Both the position numbers and the translations under genes were made by a program. This document shows, in pieces, positions 17,647 through 27,048 of a stretch of DNA of 64,000 bases. The stretch comes from Arenibacter hampyeongensis (lineage in GTDB: Bacteria; Bacteroidota; Bacteroidia; Flavobacteriales; Flavobacteriaceae). The stretch lies in NCBI RefSeq assembly GCF_002909255.1, contig NZ_PIOB01000004.1, positions 372,001 through 436,000 of the forward strand. Reading direction: 5' to 3'. The notes below the pieces were generated by a model, which worked only from the letters and a program-made list of their open reading frames with translations, had not been told where the DNA came from and searched no databases. Every line of letters begins with the position of its first letter. Position 1 is the first letter of the stretch.

Positions 17647-19026
17647 ATGAATGACTCTCGGATTATCTTTGCATTTTTATTTTCGGTGATGATGGCATGC
17701 AATTCCGGGACAAAGCAAAAAAAGGAAGAAAAATATGCAGCTAAAAACCTTCCCAAGGTGGTTACGGCAGATATTGAGTCCGGCATTAAGGCCAATATAG
17801 CCAAAAAGGTGGAAGAGGGGGGCGGATATTTTAATATGTCTGCAGGTGGAAAGGAACTTAAATTGCAATTGGTACGAGTACATACCGAATACCTATCCAA
17901 TTTAGGCCCGCAACGGCATTTTGCCTGTGTTGATCTGGCCGATATTAGCGGGGATGTATATGACGTGGATTTTTTCTTGGACGGAGATCCTGGCAGTATG
18001 TCCGTTACCGAAACTACCTTGCACAAACTTAATGGCAAACCCTTTTATACATGGAAACAGCGCAAGGATAAGACGTGGTATAGAATGCCTGTTTTAAACG
18101 CAACCTCAGATCTGCTTGGAGTCATAGAAGGGGAGGATAAATTTGAATTTCATTATGAGGTTACCCTTCCGGAAATGAAGGAATCGGCAAGAATATGGAT
18201 TCCCGTTCCACAGAGCGATCGCTTTCAATCGATAGTGTTACGGACCATAGAAACGCCCGTGGAACATCGGATACTTGATGAGAAATACCACGGCAATTCT
18301 ATTTTGTACATGGAACTTTCGCCTGAACATAGTGGAAGAAAAATAGAACTGGTATACGACGTAGTAAGGCAGGAGAAAAGCCCCTATGAAGAAGAAGCCT
18401 CACCAACAAGATATCTCAATGCCAATTTACTGATGCCAGTAGGTGACCGATTTCAAATCCTGGCAGATTCCATTATTGCACAAAAAAGTAGCGAAGGAAG
18501 CATTATGGAGGCAAGGGCCTTGTACGATTATGTAATAGATAATATGCGTTACATAAAGGCGGGAAAATACGGCACGGGTGATGCTGTTTACGCCTGTGAT
18601 GCACTTAGTGGCAACTGTACCGAATTCCATTCTTTGTTCATTTCACTGGCCAGATCCGCGGGAATACCTTCCAGATTTGCCGTTGGGGCTTCCATCCCAT
18701 CAGATCGGGACGAAGGTGGTATAGATGGCTATCACTGTTGGGCAGAATTTTATGCAGAGGGTAAATGGTGGCCTGTAGATATTAGTGAAGCCAATAAATA
18801 CACGGCCCTCGCTACTTACTATTTTGGACGTCATCCTGCAAATCGAATCGAATTCAGTCGAGGGCGGGACCTTCAAGTTGAACCCGGTCCACAATCCGGC
18901 CCGATCAACTTTTTGGCCTACCCGGTCATGGAAGTTGGAAAAAATCCAGCCTTCCCAAAAACATTTTTTTGGTTTAACAGGAAAATTGGAAAAGAAACCT
19001 CAAAAAATGTGGTAAGTCTATTCTGA
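17647..19026 (+). CDS. Transglutaminase-like domain lipoprotein
   Basis: 459 residues from the Met at 17647, where a lipoprotein signal ends in MMACNSGTK. The last ~170 residues are a papain-like transglutaminase domain with a complete triad: Cys324 (SGNCTEFHSLF), His363 (GYHCWAEF) and Asp378 (WWPVDISEA). The first half has beta-rich segments such as ARIWIPVPQSDRFQSI, often found before bacterial transglutaminase-like domains. Such proteins may act as proteases or cross-linking enzymes in the periplasm. Its last nine bases overlap the end of the convergent DEHP-repeat gene. Confidence 0.85.
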   Translation: MNDSRIIFAFLFSVMMACNSGTKQKKEEKYAAKNLPKVVTADIESGIKANIAKKVEEGGGYFNMSAGGKELKLQLVRVHTEYLSNLGPQRHFACVDLADISGDVYDVDFFLDGDPGSMSVTETTLHKLNGKPFYTWKQRKDKTWYRMPVLNATSDLLGVIEGEDKFEFHYEVTLPEMKESARIWIPVPQSDRFQSIVLRTIETPVEHRILDEKYHGNSILYMELSPEHSGRKIELVYDVVRQEKSPYEEEASPTRYLNANLLMPVGDRFQILADSIIAQKSSEGSIMEARALYDYVIDNMRYIKAGKYGTGDAVYACDALSGNCTEFHSLFISLARSAGIPSRFAVGASIPSDRDEGGIDGYHCWAEFYAEGKWWPVDISEANKYTALATYYFGRHPANRIEFSRGRDLQVEPGPQSGPINFLAYPVMEVGKNPAFPKTFFWFNRKIGKETSKNVVSLF

Positions 19027-19269
19027 TACCGAATCCTTAGGGTGTTCGTCACTTTTTGGATGTTCATCCCCTTCCTTCTTAGGATGTTCGTCCGCGCCAT
19101 TAGTAGGATGTTCTTCATGAACCTCACCTTCCTCCATCATATGATCTTCCTGTTGTTCAGTCTTTTCCTCCTTTTTTTGTTCCCTGCAGGAGCTCAATGT
19201 CCCGGCCGTAACAAAGCCAAATAGGAGCATTGCCAAAGTAAAATATTTAAGTTCTTTTATGCGGCTCAT
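19018..19269 (-). CDS. Small lipoprotein with (D/E)EHP repeats
   Basis: 83 residues. A lipoprotein signal ends at TLSSCREQ. The mature part is almost only charged residues: a Lys/Glu/Gln stretch, then four copies of (D/E)EHP spaced 6-10 residues (EEHPTNGA, DEHPKKEG, DEHPKS, DEHPKD). It is intrinsically disordered by composition, and the His/Asp/Glu pattern would suit metal binding, which is my inference. It overlaps the transglutaminase gene tail-to-tail by nine bases. Function unknown. Confidence 0.7.
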   Translation of the reverse strand: MSRIKELKYFTLAMLLFGFVTAGTLSSCREQKKEEKTEQQEDHMMEEGEVHEEHPTNGADEHPKKEGDEHPKSDEHPKDSVSE

Positions 19270-19550
19270 AATATTTATAATTTTATTAGTAAGTAATCAA
19301 GGTTGTGGTGTTAAACCCTTGATTTCATTAAAGATAACCAATTTTGCCCTAACCTCGTCAATTCCCTTAAATTTATCCTAAGCCTGACTATTATTCCTTA
19401 ATTCTTTAAGAATATTAATCATATCCTTTGCCACCATTTGTCCGGGAGTACCGGAGGGTAACTTTAATGAGCTGGCTATTCAACCCTCAATATCCGGTAT
19501 AATCCCAACTATAAATAATGCTTATATTTGAGAAAACATATTGTCTACAG

Positions 19551-21578
19551 ATGAAAAAATTTGTCTTCTTACCACTTCTGGCCTTTCTGATTATTTCCTG
19601 TAAAAATGAGACTTCCAATAAAAATAATCTTCAAGCAGAAAATAAAACCGTAGTTTTTGAGGGTATTTCGCAAGGAATAAAACCCGGGGATAATTTCTTC
19701 GACCACGTTAATAAAACATGGTATGATGAAGCTGTTATTGCTGAAGACCAAGTGGGAGTAGGGTCTTATCGATTTTTAAATATTCCACAACAGGAATTAT
19801 TGCAAAACATCCTGGATGAAGTATCCAACGGGAATCATGCCAAAGGTAGTATTGAACAACAAGTGGGCGATTTTTACGCTTCCGGAATGGATACCATCGG
19901 GATAGACCTAAGGGGGGTAACTCCCATAGTACCAATTTTAGAAAGGATAGATGCCATTAAAGATATTCCCATGATGATGGAGTTTGTTGCCGACCAGATA
20001 AAATCGGGCGACTATTCTTTTATTGCTCCTTACATCTCTCCCGATCAAAAAAACAGCAGTATCAATATTTTGCATTTTACGCAAACAGGCTTGGGCCTGC
20101 CAGATCGGGATTATTATTTCGGAGAAGACCCTTCGGTAAAAAAGATTCAAGAAGCCTATAAAACCTACCTTGCCACTGTGTTTGAATTGGTTGGCAACGC
20201 CTCTGCCGAACAACAGGCAGAAACAGTGTATGCCATCGAAAAACAATTGGCAGAATCCCATAAAACTCGAGTGGAAAGAAGAGTGGTAAAGGAGAACTAC
20301 CATAAATTATCTGTTGCCGGTTTGGACAAGACCCAAAGTAATATTGGCTGGAAAACTATGTTAAAAAATTTAGGTGCCGATGTGGATTCGGTAGACGTTG
20401 GTCAGCCGGCATATTACGAAACCTTAAACGCTATGTTGACTTCTATTCCGTTAAGGGATTGGAAGGTATTTTTAAAGGCCAACTCAATAGGTTCCCATGA
20501 CAATATTTTAAGTACCCCTTTTCAAAATGCAGCCTTTGAATATTCAAAGGTATTATCCGGCCAGTCCCAACAACAACCGCGAAAACTAATAATGACACGT
20601 AGTGTAGACCAGCAAATAGGTTTTGCCCTCGGGCAATTGTATGTAAAGCGATACTTTAATGAAGATGCCAAAAAGCGGGCACTGGACCTGGTCAATAATT
20701 TTCAGAAAACATTGGAAAAACGAATAGAGCAGCTGGATTGGATGAGCGATAGCACTAAGCTTAAGGCCAAGGACAAACTCTACGCCATAAACAAAAAAAT
20801 AGGATATCCGGACGTATGGAGAACCTATGAAGTGGAAATAGATAGAGGGAAGTTTTTTGAAAATGTAGTTGCCTTACGTCAAGACGAATACCAGTATGAA
20901 CTGGCGGATTTAAATAAAGCGCCCAATAGGGATCAGTGGCATACCACTCCGTCCACGGTAACAGCCTATTATAACCCATCCTTGAACGAAATTGTATTTC
21001 CAGCTGGAATACTGCAATCTCCTTATTTTGATCTGTATGCTGACGATGCCGTTAATTACGGAGGGATTGGGATGGTGATTGGCCATGAATTTACCCATGC
21101 CTTCGATGACCAAGGTGCGCAGTACGACAAAAATGGAAATGTGTCCAATTGGTGGACGGAAGACGATTACACGAAATTTAAAGCAAAAACGCAACAAATT
21201 ATTGACCAGTATAGTGATTTTACGGTATTGGATAGCGTGCACCTCAAAGGAGCCTTAACGGTGGGTGAAAACACAGCGGATAACGGTGGTATTGCCATTG
21301 CCTATGATGCTTTTAAATTGACAGCCCAAGGGCGGGACACCACAAAAATTGGCGGCTTTACTCCAGACCAACGTTTCTTTCTATCTATTGCACGTATATG
21401 GCGTGTTAAAATGCGAGATGAATTTTTACGCAATTATGTAGCTACCGACCCACATTCACCCCCCATGTGGCGTGTTAATGGGCCCTTAATGAACTTTACT
21501 CCATTTTACGAGGCCTTTGATGTTAAAAACGGAGAAAACAATTTTAAACCTGAATCCGAAAGGATCAAGATTTGGTAA
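19551..21578 (+). CDS. M13 family metallopeptidase (neprilysin/PepO type) lipoprotein
   Basis: 675 residues from the Met at 19551; an ATG 11 codons upstream is less likely because MKKFVFLPLLAFLIISCKNE starts a lipoprotein signal. The M13 catalytic motif HEFTH is at residues 512-516, and the third zinc ligand Glu with its partner Asp is in ENTADNGG at ~573. NPSLNEIVFPAGIL is the conserved N-A/S-x-Y/L motif that binds the substrate backbone. The C-terminal VNGPLMNFTPFYEAFDV is also typical. It would cut oligopeptides in the periplasm or on the surface. Confidence 0.93.
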   Translation: MKKFVFLPLLAFLIISCKNETSNKNNLQAENKTVVFEGISQGIKPGDNFFDHVNKTWYDEAVIAEDQVGVGSYRFLNIPQQELLQNILDEVSNGNHAKGSIEQQVGDFYASGMDTIGIDLRGVTPIVPILERIDAIKDIPMMMEFVADQIKSGDYSFIAPYISPDQKNSSINILHFTQTGLGLPDRDYYFGEDPSVKKIQEAYKTYLATVFELVGNASAEQQAETVYAIEKQLAESHKTRVERRVVKENYHKLSVAGLDKTQSNIGWKTMLKNLGADVDSVDVGQPAYYETLNAMLTSIPLRDWKVFLKANSIGSHDNILSTPFQNAAFEYSKVLSGQSQQQPRKLIMTRSVDQQIGFALGQLYVKRYFNEDAKKRALDLVNNFQKTLEKRIEQLDWMSDSTKLKAKDKLYAINKKIGYPDVWRTYEVEIDRGKFFENVVALRQDEYQYELADLNKAPNRDQWHTTPSTVTAYYNPSLNEIVFPAGILQSPYFDLYADDAVNYGGIGMVIGHEFTHAFDDQGAQYDKNGNVSNWWTEDDYTKFKAKTQQIIDQYSDFTVLDSVHLKGALTVGENTADNGGIAIAYDAFKLTAQGRDTTKIGGFTPDQRFFLSIARIWRVKMRDEFLRNYVATDPHSPPMWRVNGPLMNFTPFYEAFDVKNGENNFKPESERIKIW

Positions 21579-21665
21579 GGGGTAATTTGGGTGCAATTAA
21601 AATTATCCAGTGGATTATTTTATTTAGACAGCATGTTGAGGTATTGGCTTTTGTTCCAACACGAG

Positions 21666-22394
21666 TTAGTCGCTTTTTAATATAAGTGTATTCCGGGCCT
21701 GTTTGCTATTGTGTCTTTGACTATTTGAACCATGATCACTGTACATTGCTGTCAAAACAATGACACCTTTTTCTGAAACAGGCACTGCTTGCTCCTTCGT
21801 TTTTATGGTGCCCTTAAGTCCCGCTAGATAATTTTTATTGGAATCTAAATTATTGGCCAAAATCCATCGTACCATTTCTTGGACTTGCCCAGCCATCAAA
21901 TCTGGATGGGGGGGCATTTTCTCATCTCCCCAATTGGAAGTGCTCCCAGTTATTATTTTTTCAGCTAGGGATTCTACAACCTTTTGGTCATTATCGTATT
22001 TGGCTGCAATACGTTCAAACGATGGACCTATTAATGTTCCTTTAGCTTTGTGGCAATTAAAGCAGGTTGAATTACCCATCTGGACCAATGGCTTATAATT
22101 GGTATTGGCCTCAAGCTGCAAATAGGATTTAACCTGGGATGAATCCTGCAAATATTTTACGACTAAAAGCACCTCGTTAGGGTTAATTTCATCGTATTCC
22201 GAATTGCCATCCTCATCATCCAAAACCTGAATTTCATAAGGTAGAATGGAGTTCCAACCAAAAGTACTGTTGGCAAAAGGTACTTTTATCCTAATTTCTG
22301 GAGGGTTGTTTTCTTGTAATTGAAATGATGAAAAACCCAAGAGGAAATAAAAGAAAACACAAACAATAACATCAGTAATAATATTTTGTCGCAT
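21666..22394 (-). CDS. Exported cytochrome c (single heme) with flanking beta domains
   Basis: 242 residues with an N-terminal hydrophobic signal. Residues ~28-95 form an Ig-like module (NPPEIRIKVPFANSTFGWNS). The heme c site is CFNCH at residues 111-115, followed by GPSFERIAAKY and KMPPHPDL, where the Met is the likely axial ligand. The C-terminal 45 residues (GVIVLTAMYSDHG) resemble a small beta module. It starts 11 bases after the amine-oxidase gene and would accept its electrons in the periplasm (inference from context). Confidence 0.82.
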   Translation of the reverse strand: MRQNIITDVIVCVFFYFLLGFSSFQLQENNPPEIRIKVPFANSTFGWNSILPYEIQVLDDEDGNSEYDEINPNEVLLVVKYLQDSSQVKSYLQLEANTNYKPLVQMGNSTCFNCHKAKGTLIGPSFERIAAKYDNDQKVVESLAEKIITGSTSNWGDEKMPPHPDLMAGQVQEMVRWILANNLDSNKNYLAGLKGTIKTKEQAVPVSEKGVIVLTAMYSDHGSNSQRHNSKQARNTLILKSD

Positions 22395-22405
22395 CCATTC
22401 AGGGA

Positions 22406-23875
22406 TTAGAGCTTGTCTATTGTTTCTGCAACCCGGTTAGCCGATCTAGTAGCGGCTTCTGTACCCCAATTAAGGTTATCTGCATAGGCACCTGCAAAAT
22501 GGATGCGTCCTTCAGGTTCTATGATATGGGGCCAAAATTTACTAAGCGCTCCGATAGGAAAGGCGGTTCTTTCACAATTGGGCGAATATTTTTGCTTGGT
22601 CCAATCCCGACCAACAGCCAATTCGATCGAATCCCCTTTTCCTGGATAGACTTCGCGAAAAGCTGCCAGTGCTCGTTGGGGCGAAACTCCTCCCGGTCCT
22701 GTCCCTAGTACGATTACACGATGGGTATCAACTTCTTCGGCAGATTGCCATACTTCCCAGAGATCTGGATGGTCCAGACTCATGTTAATATCCTTGAAAC
22801 CGTCATCTTCCCAAAACTTGGAGCTGGCCTGAAATACAAACCGTTGGTAAGAATCATAGGTGATATTTTCGTTGATATATTGTTTTTTATCAGTTAATGC
22901 AGGTTGTATGGGGATATTTTTAAGGGTTGGCAGCGGAATGCAATTCACAAAATAATCACCGGTAATTTCTTTCACCTCTTTTTGCCGTTCATACGTAACG
23001 GTTACCCCTGTTTCTCCGTTAGTTATTGCGGAAATGGGGCAATTAAGCCAAACTCTGGATCCCAATTTTTTGGCAAAGGCGTTCGGTAACATTTGGTTCC
23101 CTCCTTTTAATCTAAAAACCTCGGTGGGGTAGGTGGCAACGCCCCTCATTTTTAAGATGGCAGCATACCACAATTCATAAAGTGCGGAAGAGTTATTTCC
23201 TCCCAAAAAACCCAAGGCAGCCGGGGAAGCACCTTCTTTTTTATAAATATCCGACATGGGTATATTGTCCAATGCATCATACCCAACATTGAAGGGTTGG
23301 TATTCATCTATGAAGGCATCCAAGTATGGCTTGGTATAAAGCAACTTTAAATCGGACCAAGGATGGGTAGATAAATAGCTTATTTCTCTTTTGTTGAATC
23401 CAAAACCCTTCAATAGTGCAGGATCCTGGAGCATTTGTTCGGTATAGAACTTTCCATTGATCCTTCGTTTTAAATTTTTTCTCCTAGGGTAGGGAAGTGC
23501 TGTAATATTGAATTCCTCAAGGTATGCCCAATATCTTTCATAACCGGGTTTAACAATATGTTCCTGCCCAAAATCTCCATAAAGTCCGTCGGACAATTCA
23601 TCCCGCGTGGTATACACATGCCCGCCATGTCTACCCGATGCTTCCAAAACAACAACCTCATGACCCTTTTTCATTAGTTCATATGCACAGCATAAACCAC
23701 CAATTCCTGCACCCCCAATAATTATTTTTTTTGAAGTTGCCGAGGGTTTAGTCCAATCTGAGGCTAACTCCTCCTCTATATTATTAGCGTTTAATGAACT
23801 GATGGGCAATACAGTGGCACCAACTCCTGCGGTGACCATATTTTTCATAAAAGTTCTTCTTTTTAGCTGGCTCAT
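22406..23875 (-). CDS. FAD-dependent amine oxidase family protein with Tat signal
   Basis: 489 residues from the Met at 23875; the frame extends 29 codons further but SQLKRRTFMKNMVTAGVGA at that Met is a twin-arginine signal. The FAD-binding GAGIGGLCCAYELMKKG is followed by an acidic ribose-binding Glu (VVVLEASGRHGGHV), and the C-terminal GRIHFAGAYADNLNWGTEAA is the second FAD motif of monoamine oxidase-like enzymes. It would oxidise an amine in the periplasm. The next gene is a cytochrome c, so it may act as a dehydrogenase. Confidence 0.87.
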   Translation of the reverse strand: MSQLKRRTFMKNMVTAGVGATVLPISSLNANNIEEELASDWTKPSATSKKIIIGGAGIGGLCCAYELMKKGHEVVVLEASGRHGGHVYTTRDELSDGLYGDFGQEHIVKPGYERYWAYLEEFNITALPYPRRKNLKRRINGKFYTEQMLQDPALLKGFGFNKREISYLSTHPWSDLKLLYTKPYLDAFIDEYQPFNVGYDALDNIPMSDIYKKEGASPAALGFLGGNNSSALYELWYAAILKMRGVATYPTEVFRLKGGNQMLPNAFAKKLGSRVWLNCPISAITNGETGVTVTYERQKEVKEITGDYFVNCIPLPTLKNIPIQPALTDKKQYINENITYDSYQRFVFQASSKFWEDDGFKDINMSLDHPDLWEVWQSAEEVDTHRVIVLGTGPGGVSPQRALAAFREVYPGKGDSIELAVGRDWTKQKYSPNCERTAFPIGALSKFWPHIIEPEGRIHFAGAYADNLNWGTEAATRSANRVAETIDKL

Positions 23876-23987
23876 AAAATGTGTATTAGAACTTGGAAGG
23901 GATACTTTGGCAGTAATGAATATACGAACTTTTTTCAAGCTGCCGTATCTAATCCTCCTCAATAAATACTTGGTATCTAGGACAAGT

Positions 23988-24013
23988 AAAAGCCGACTTT
24001 AGGGAAGTCGGCC
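23988..24013 (-). terminator. Terminator hairpin after the sigma-factor gene
   Basis: A GCCGACTT/AAGTCGGC hairpin with a five-base loop lies 32 bases after the sigma-factor stop. On the minus strand it is followed by TTTTA, a short T-run. Confidence 0.6.
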
Positions 24014-24044
24014 TTAATACTCAATATATATCGTCTATAAAATC

Positions 24045-24905
24045 TTATAAATATGCTTTTAAAATTTTGTTACGTGATTTGTTTTGTAGAATTCGAATCG
24101 CTTTTTCTCTAATCTGCCTTACGCGCTCCCTGGTAACATCAAAGAGTTCGCCAATTTCGCCCAGACTCTTAGGGGTTCGTTGTCCTATACCATAGTAGAG
24201 ACGAATTATTTCACTTTCCCTACTTGGAAGTGTTTTCAATACTTGTTCAATATCCATTCTAAGGGAGTCTTTCATCATTTTGGCATCAGGACTGTTCGTT
24301 TCCTTCGATTTTATTACATTGTATAAATTGGAAGATTCCCCTTCTTCAAAAGGTGCGTCCATAGACAAATGCTTTCCAGAATTTTTAATGGCAAGTTTAA
24401 CCTGCGTTGAACTCATATCAAGTTCCCTTGCAATTTCGGCTGCAATAGGCGGCCTCTGATAGGTCTGTTCCAACGAAGAGTATACCCTATTTATTTTACT
24501 GATTTCACCAATTTTGTTCAAGGGCAATCGGACCATACGTGATTGTTCGGACATCGCCTGTAATATAGATTGGCGTACCCACCAAACCGCATAGGATATA
24601 AATTTAAAACCACGGGTTTCGTCAAATCGTTTGGCTGCTTTGACCAATCCAATATTTCCTTCGTTGATCAGATCGGAAAGCCGTAAACCGTTTCCTTGAT
24701 ATTGTTTTGCAGCGGATACTACAAAACGTAAGTTGGCATTTACTAATTTATTAAGGGCAATCTGATCACCTTCACGTATTCTTCTGGCCAGTTCCACCTC
24801 CTCATCTGCTGTTATCAAATCAATTTTTGATATTTCTTGAAAGTACTTTTCTAAGGATTTTGTGTCTCTGTTTGTAATTTGTTTCGTGATCTTAAGTTGC
24901 CTCAT
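24045..24905 (-). CDS. RpoD-type (group 1/2) RNA polymerase sigma factor, probable paralogue
   Basis: 286 residues with regions 1.2 (DTKSLEKYFQEISKIDLIT), 2 (LRFVVSAAKQYQGNGLRLSDLINEGNIGLVKAAKRF then WWVRQSI), 3 and 4 (SLGEIGELFDVTRERVRQI helix-turn-helix). The length equals the single-copy flavobacterial RpoD, but several positions that are nearly invariant in that protein differ, for example GNGLRLSDL for NQGLTLPDL and GIGQRTPKSLGEI for GLGDQHPMTLEEI (recalled consensus). It is therefore more likely a second, RpoD-like sigma factor. It stands alone with its own terminator. Confidence 0.85.
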   Translation of the reverse strand: MRQLKITKQITNRDTKSLEKYFQEISKIDLITADEEVELARRIREGDQIALNKLVNANLRFVVSAAKQYQGNGLRLSDLINEGNIGLVKAAKRFDETRGFKFISYAVWWVRQSILQAMSEQSRMVRLPLNKIGEISKINRVYSSLEQTYQRPPIAAEIARELDMSSTQVKLAIKNSGKHLSMDAPFEEGESSNLYNVIKSKETNSPDAKMMKDSLRMDIEQVLKTLPSRESEIIRLYYGIGQRTPKSLGEIGELFDVTRERVRQIREKAIRILQNKSRNKILKAYL

Positions 24906-25273
24906 ATATTTGTTTTAATTAATAATTCTTTCTATCAATATACGATTATATTGAAGAATTCCTAATAAAATAGCTATTTCTTTGATTTTTATTTAAAAAA
25001 TTTATTAAAACAAGCATTTTTTTGAGGTTAATAACGGAATTTTGGATAAATCAAGGAATAACGCATTGAAACTTCTTCTCCCTTGAAAGAAAAGAATATA
25101 GCTACTTCAAATCTTGGAGGTTAAGTGAATGGGTGCTTTAGCGTATTTTGCACTTTTCTTGCCGCTACCATCTATCAGCTTATTAACTGATTTAGATCAT
25201 TGTGTGGTTGAGTGTAGTTTTTTAGTTTAATGGACTCCTTCCCAAATACTTTATTAATTTAAAACTATTAACT
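24906..25273. other. Intergenic region between the sigma-factor gene and a lipoprotein gene
   Basis: 368 bases between divergent genes. It is AT-rich with several T- and A-runs near the sigma-factor start. I see no convincing ORF, repeat or structured RNA. It must contain the promoters of both genes, but no unambiguous TTG/TAnnTTTG pair was found. Confidence 0.5.
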
Positions 25274-25816
25274 ATGAAAACTATTAAGCAAATTCTACTC
25301 TTGATGGCTGTTATTGCCATGACCGTGTCCTGTACCCACTATGATGATTTTTTTGGACGTCACAAGACTAAATTCGTTACTGTGCCATTCGAGGCCGAAT
25401 TTATTGGCGATTATAGGTATGTCGGACCTGATGATGAAGAATCTACAGGCCTAGAGCCCAAATGTGACATTACTCGAGTTATTGTTGATTTCGAGGGCAG
25501 TGGAACTCCTTTAGGAAATTTTACAGGGAACTTTGATTTCTGTGTTGGACCAGATGGATATGGGCAAACCGATGCTTATATGGTAACAGTGAAGGGAGAT
25601 ACTCTTTTTGTTTCAATCGCCGGAAATGTTATACCAGGTAGATTGGATGATCATCCTGAACATGTAACTTCATATTGGCAAGATCCCTTTGAAATACTTG
25701 GTGGAACAGGTAGATACCAAGGAGCTAGAGGCGGTGGAATATCCAACGATTACAACAGCAGTCTAGATCCAAATTCCCATCACAACTGGAGCGGTACCAT
25801 TACCATGAAGAAATAA
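25274..25816 (+). CDS. Hypothetical lipoprotein, lipocalin/allene-oxide-cyclase-like barrel
   Basis: 180 residues. A lipoprotein signal ends at MTVSCTHYDD. The mature part has beta-strand-rich sequence ending in FEILGGTGRYQGARGGG, a Gly motif common in small barrels of the allene-oxide-cyclase/dirigent or DUF3224 style; this assignment is only by motif. No neighbour on the same strand is close. Function unknown. Confidence 0.6.
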   Translation: MKTIKQILLLMAVIAMTVSCTHYDDFFGRHKTKFVTVPFEAEFIGDYRYVGPDDEESTGLEPKCDITRVIVDFEGSGTPLGNFTGNFDFCVGPDGYGQTDAYMVTVKGDTLFVSIAGNVIPGRLDDHPEHVTSYWQDPFEILGGTGRYQGARGGGISNDYNSSLDPNSHHNWSGTITMKK

Positions 25817-26196
25817 TGCGCTAAATTTATGTTTTTGACTCGTTTTACCACTTTTGATTTTGTTCATGACACTTGGTAGAAAATCAGGATAGCTTGGTCT
25901 TTGAGCATGATTTTCGGTGTGCCGATGGCTTGTGTCCATATGTTCCATATGCCTAACTGAAAGTATGTTGTAGATAGGGGGGAGGATGGTAATTAATAAA
26001 ATGAGAGTAAAAACTTATCTGGCAAGCCACAGCCATTACTGATCGAAGTCAAATAATTGGTAGGGAAGTGCCGCCGAATTTTTTTGTGAGGTGTATGTAA
26101 TCCTCTAAAGAACAAATAACTAGCATTTTTAAATGTTTGTAGAATGGAATACATAATACTATATTTATTAGCACCATTGCTTAAAAATCAAACACT
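25817..26196. other. Intergenic region
   Basis: 380 bases between two same-strand genes. No convincing ORF, hairpin or repeat was found; a short open stretch on the minus strand has no coding character. Confidence 0.4.
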
Positions 26197-26610
26197 ATGC
26201 GCCCAATTTCATTTTTCATTCTATTTCTAATAGTATCCAGCTGTAATGAGGATAAGAAATCTAATAACGTTAAGGAAAATACTGTACCCAAACGTGGGGA
26301 ATTGAGCATGGACTCTCAAATTTTTCTTGGAAATAGATTGTTTTCAGAGAAAACATGTATTACCTGTCATGATATCAATGGGCAAAAAGTAGGGCCTTCG
26401 GTCAAGAAAATAATGAAGGTTTATAAAGAGAAAAATGGGAATATAGTGGCATTTTTAAGAGGTGGGACAAAACCACTAGTAGATACCACAGCTAGTCAAG
26501 TGGCGATTATGCAGGCCAACATTGATGGATTTTTACAAAACATCTCCGATGAGGAATTAAAAACAATTGCTACCTATATGTTGCATGTAGATGAATTGAA
26601 TCCAGATTAG
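26197..26610 (+). CDS. Small cytochrome c lipoprotein
   Basis: 137 residues. A lipoprotein signal ends in IVSSCNEDKK. The heme c motif CITCH is at residues 54-58, followed by GQKVGPSVKKI as in class I cytochromes, and Met105 in AIMQANID is the likely axial ligand. The C-terminal helix SDEELKTIATYML closes the fold. It would carry electrons at the periplasmic side of a membrane. It is transcribed alone. Confidence 0.85.
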   Translation: MRPISFFILFLIVSSCNEDKKSNNVKENTVPKRGELSMDSQIFLGNRLFSEKTCITCHDINGQKVGPSVKKIMKVYKEKNGNIVAFLRGGTKPLVDTTASQVAIMQANIDGFLQNISDEELKTIATYMLHVDELNPD

Positions 26611-27048
26611 TATGCTGAAACACCTATTTTTAAGTTGCAGTTCATAGGACGGTATATTGTACCAACAACAGAATGTTTACAGAAAATAAGAGTAATTAGT
26701 ATTTTTTTGATTCGCCAACAGATCGGGCCATTCATAAATAGAATAATTCTCATTCTACATAATTCCGAAATTTTCCGCCCCACCTAGTCACTAATAAAAT
26801 TAAAGACTCTCAATCATTAGAATTCATGCCGCTTCTCAAGACGGTATTGAATAAATCGAGCTTATTCATGGAATTTGTAAACTTCTATAAAGTTATAGAA
26901 TCCAAGTGAATTTAAACTTTTGCACTGACCCACAATCTGTATTTCCAAAAATTAGTTAAAATCGGTTAAAAACGTTAAAGTGATTGTAAAAAAATGACCG
27001 GACAGATTAAAAGCTATTCTTTTGTTTTGAAAAATTTAAATTTAAACA
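26611..27048. other. Intergenic region
   Basis: 438 bases without a convincing gene. AT-rich, no strong hairpin or repeat. The last 60 bases before the barrel gene contain a TTCTTTTG that is one base off the -7 consensus, without a good -33 partner. Confidence 0.4.

Noticed and set aside
25763-25948. 61-codon minus-strand ORF after the 180-residue lipoprotein
   Set aside because: No motif and partly overlapping the lipoprotein 3' end; a shadow frame.
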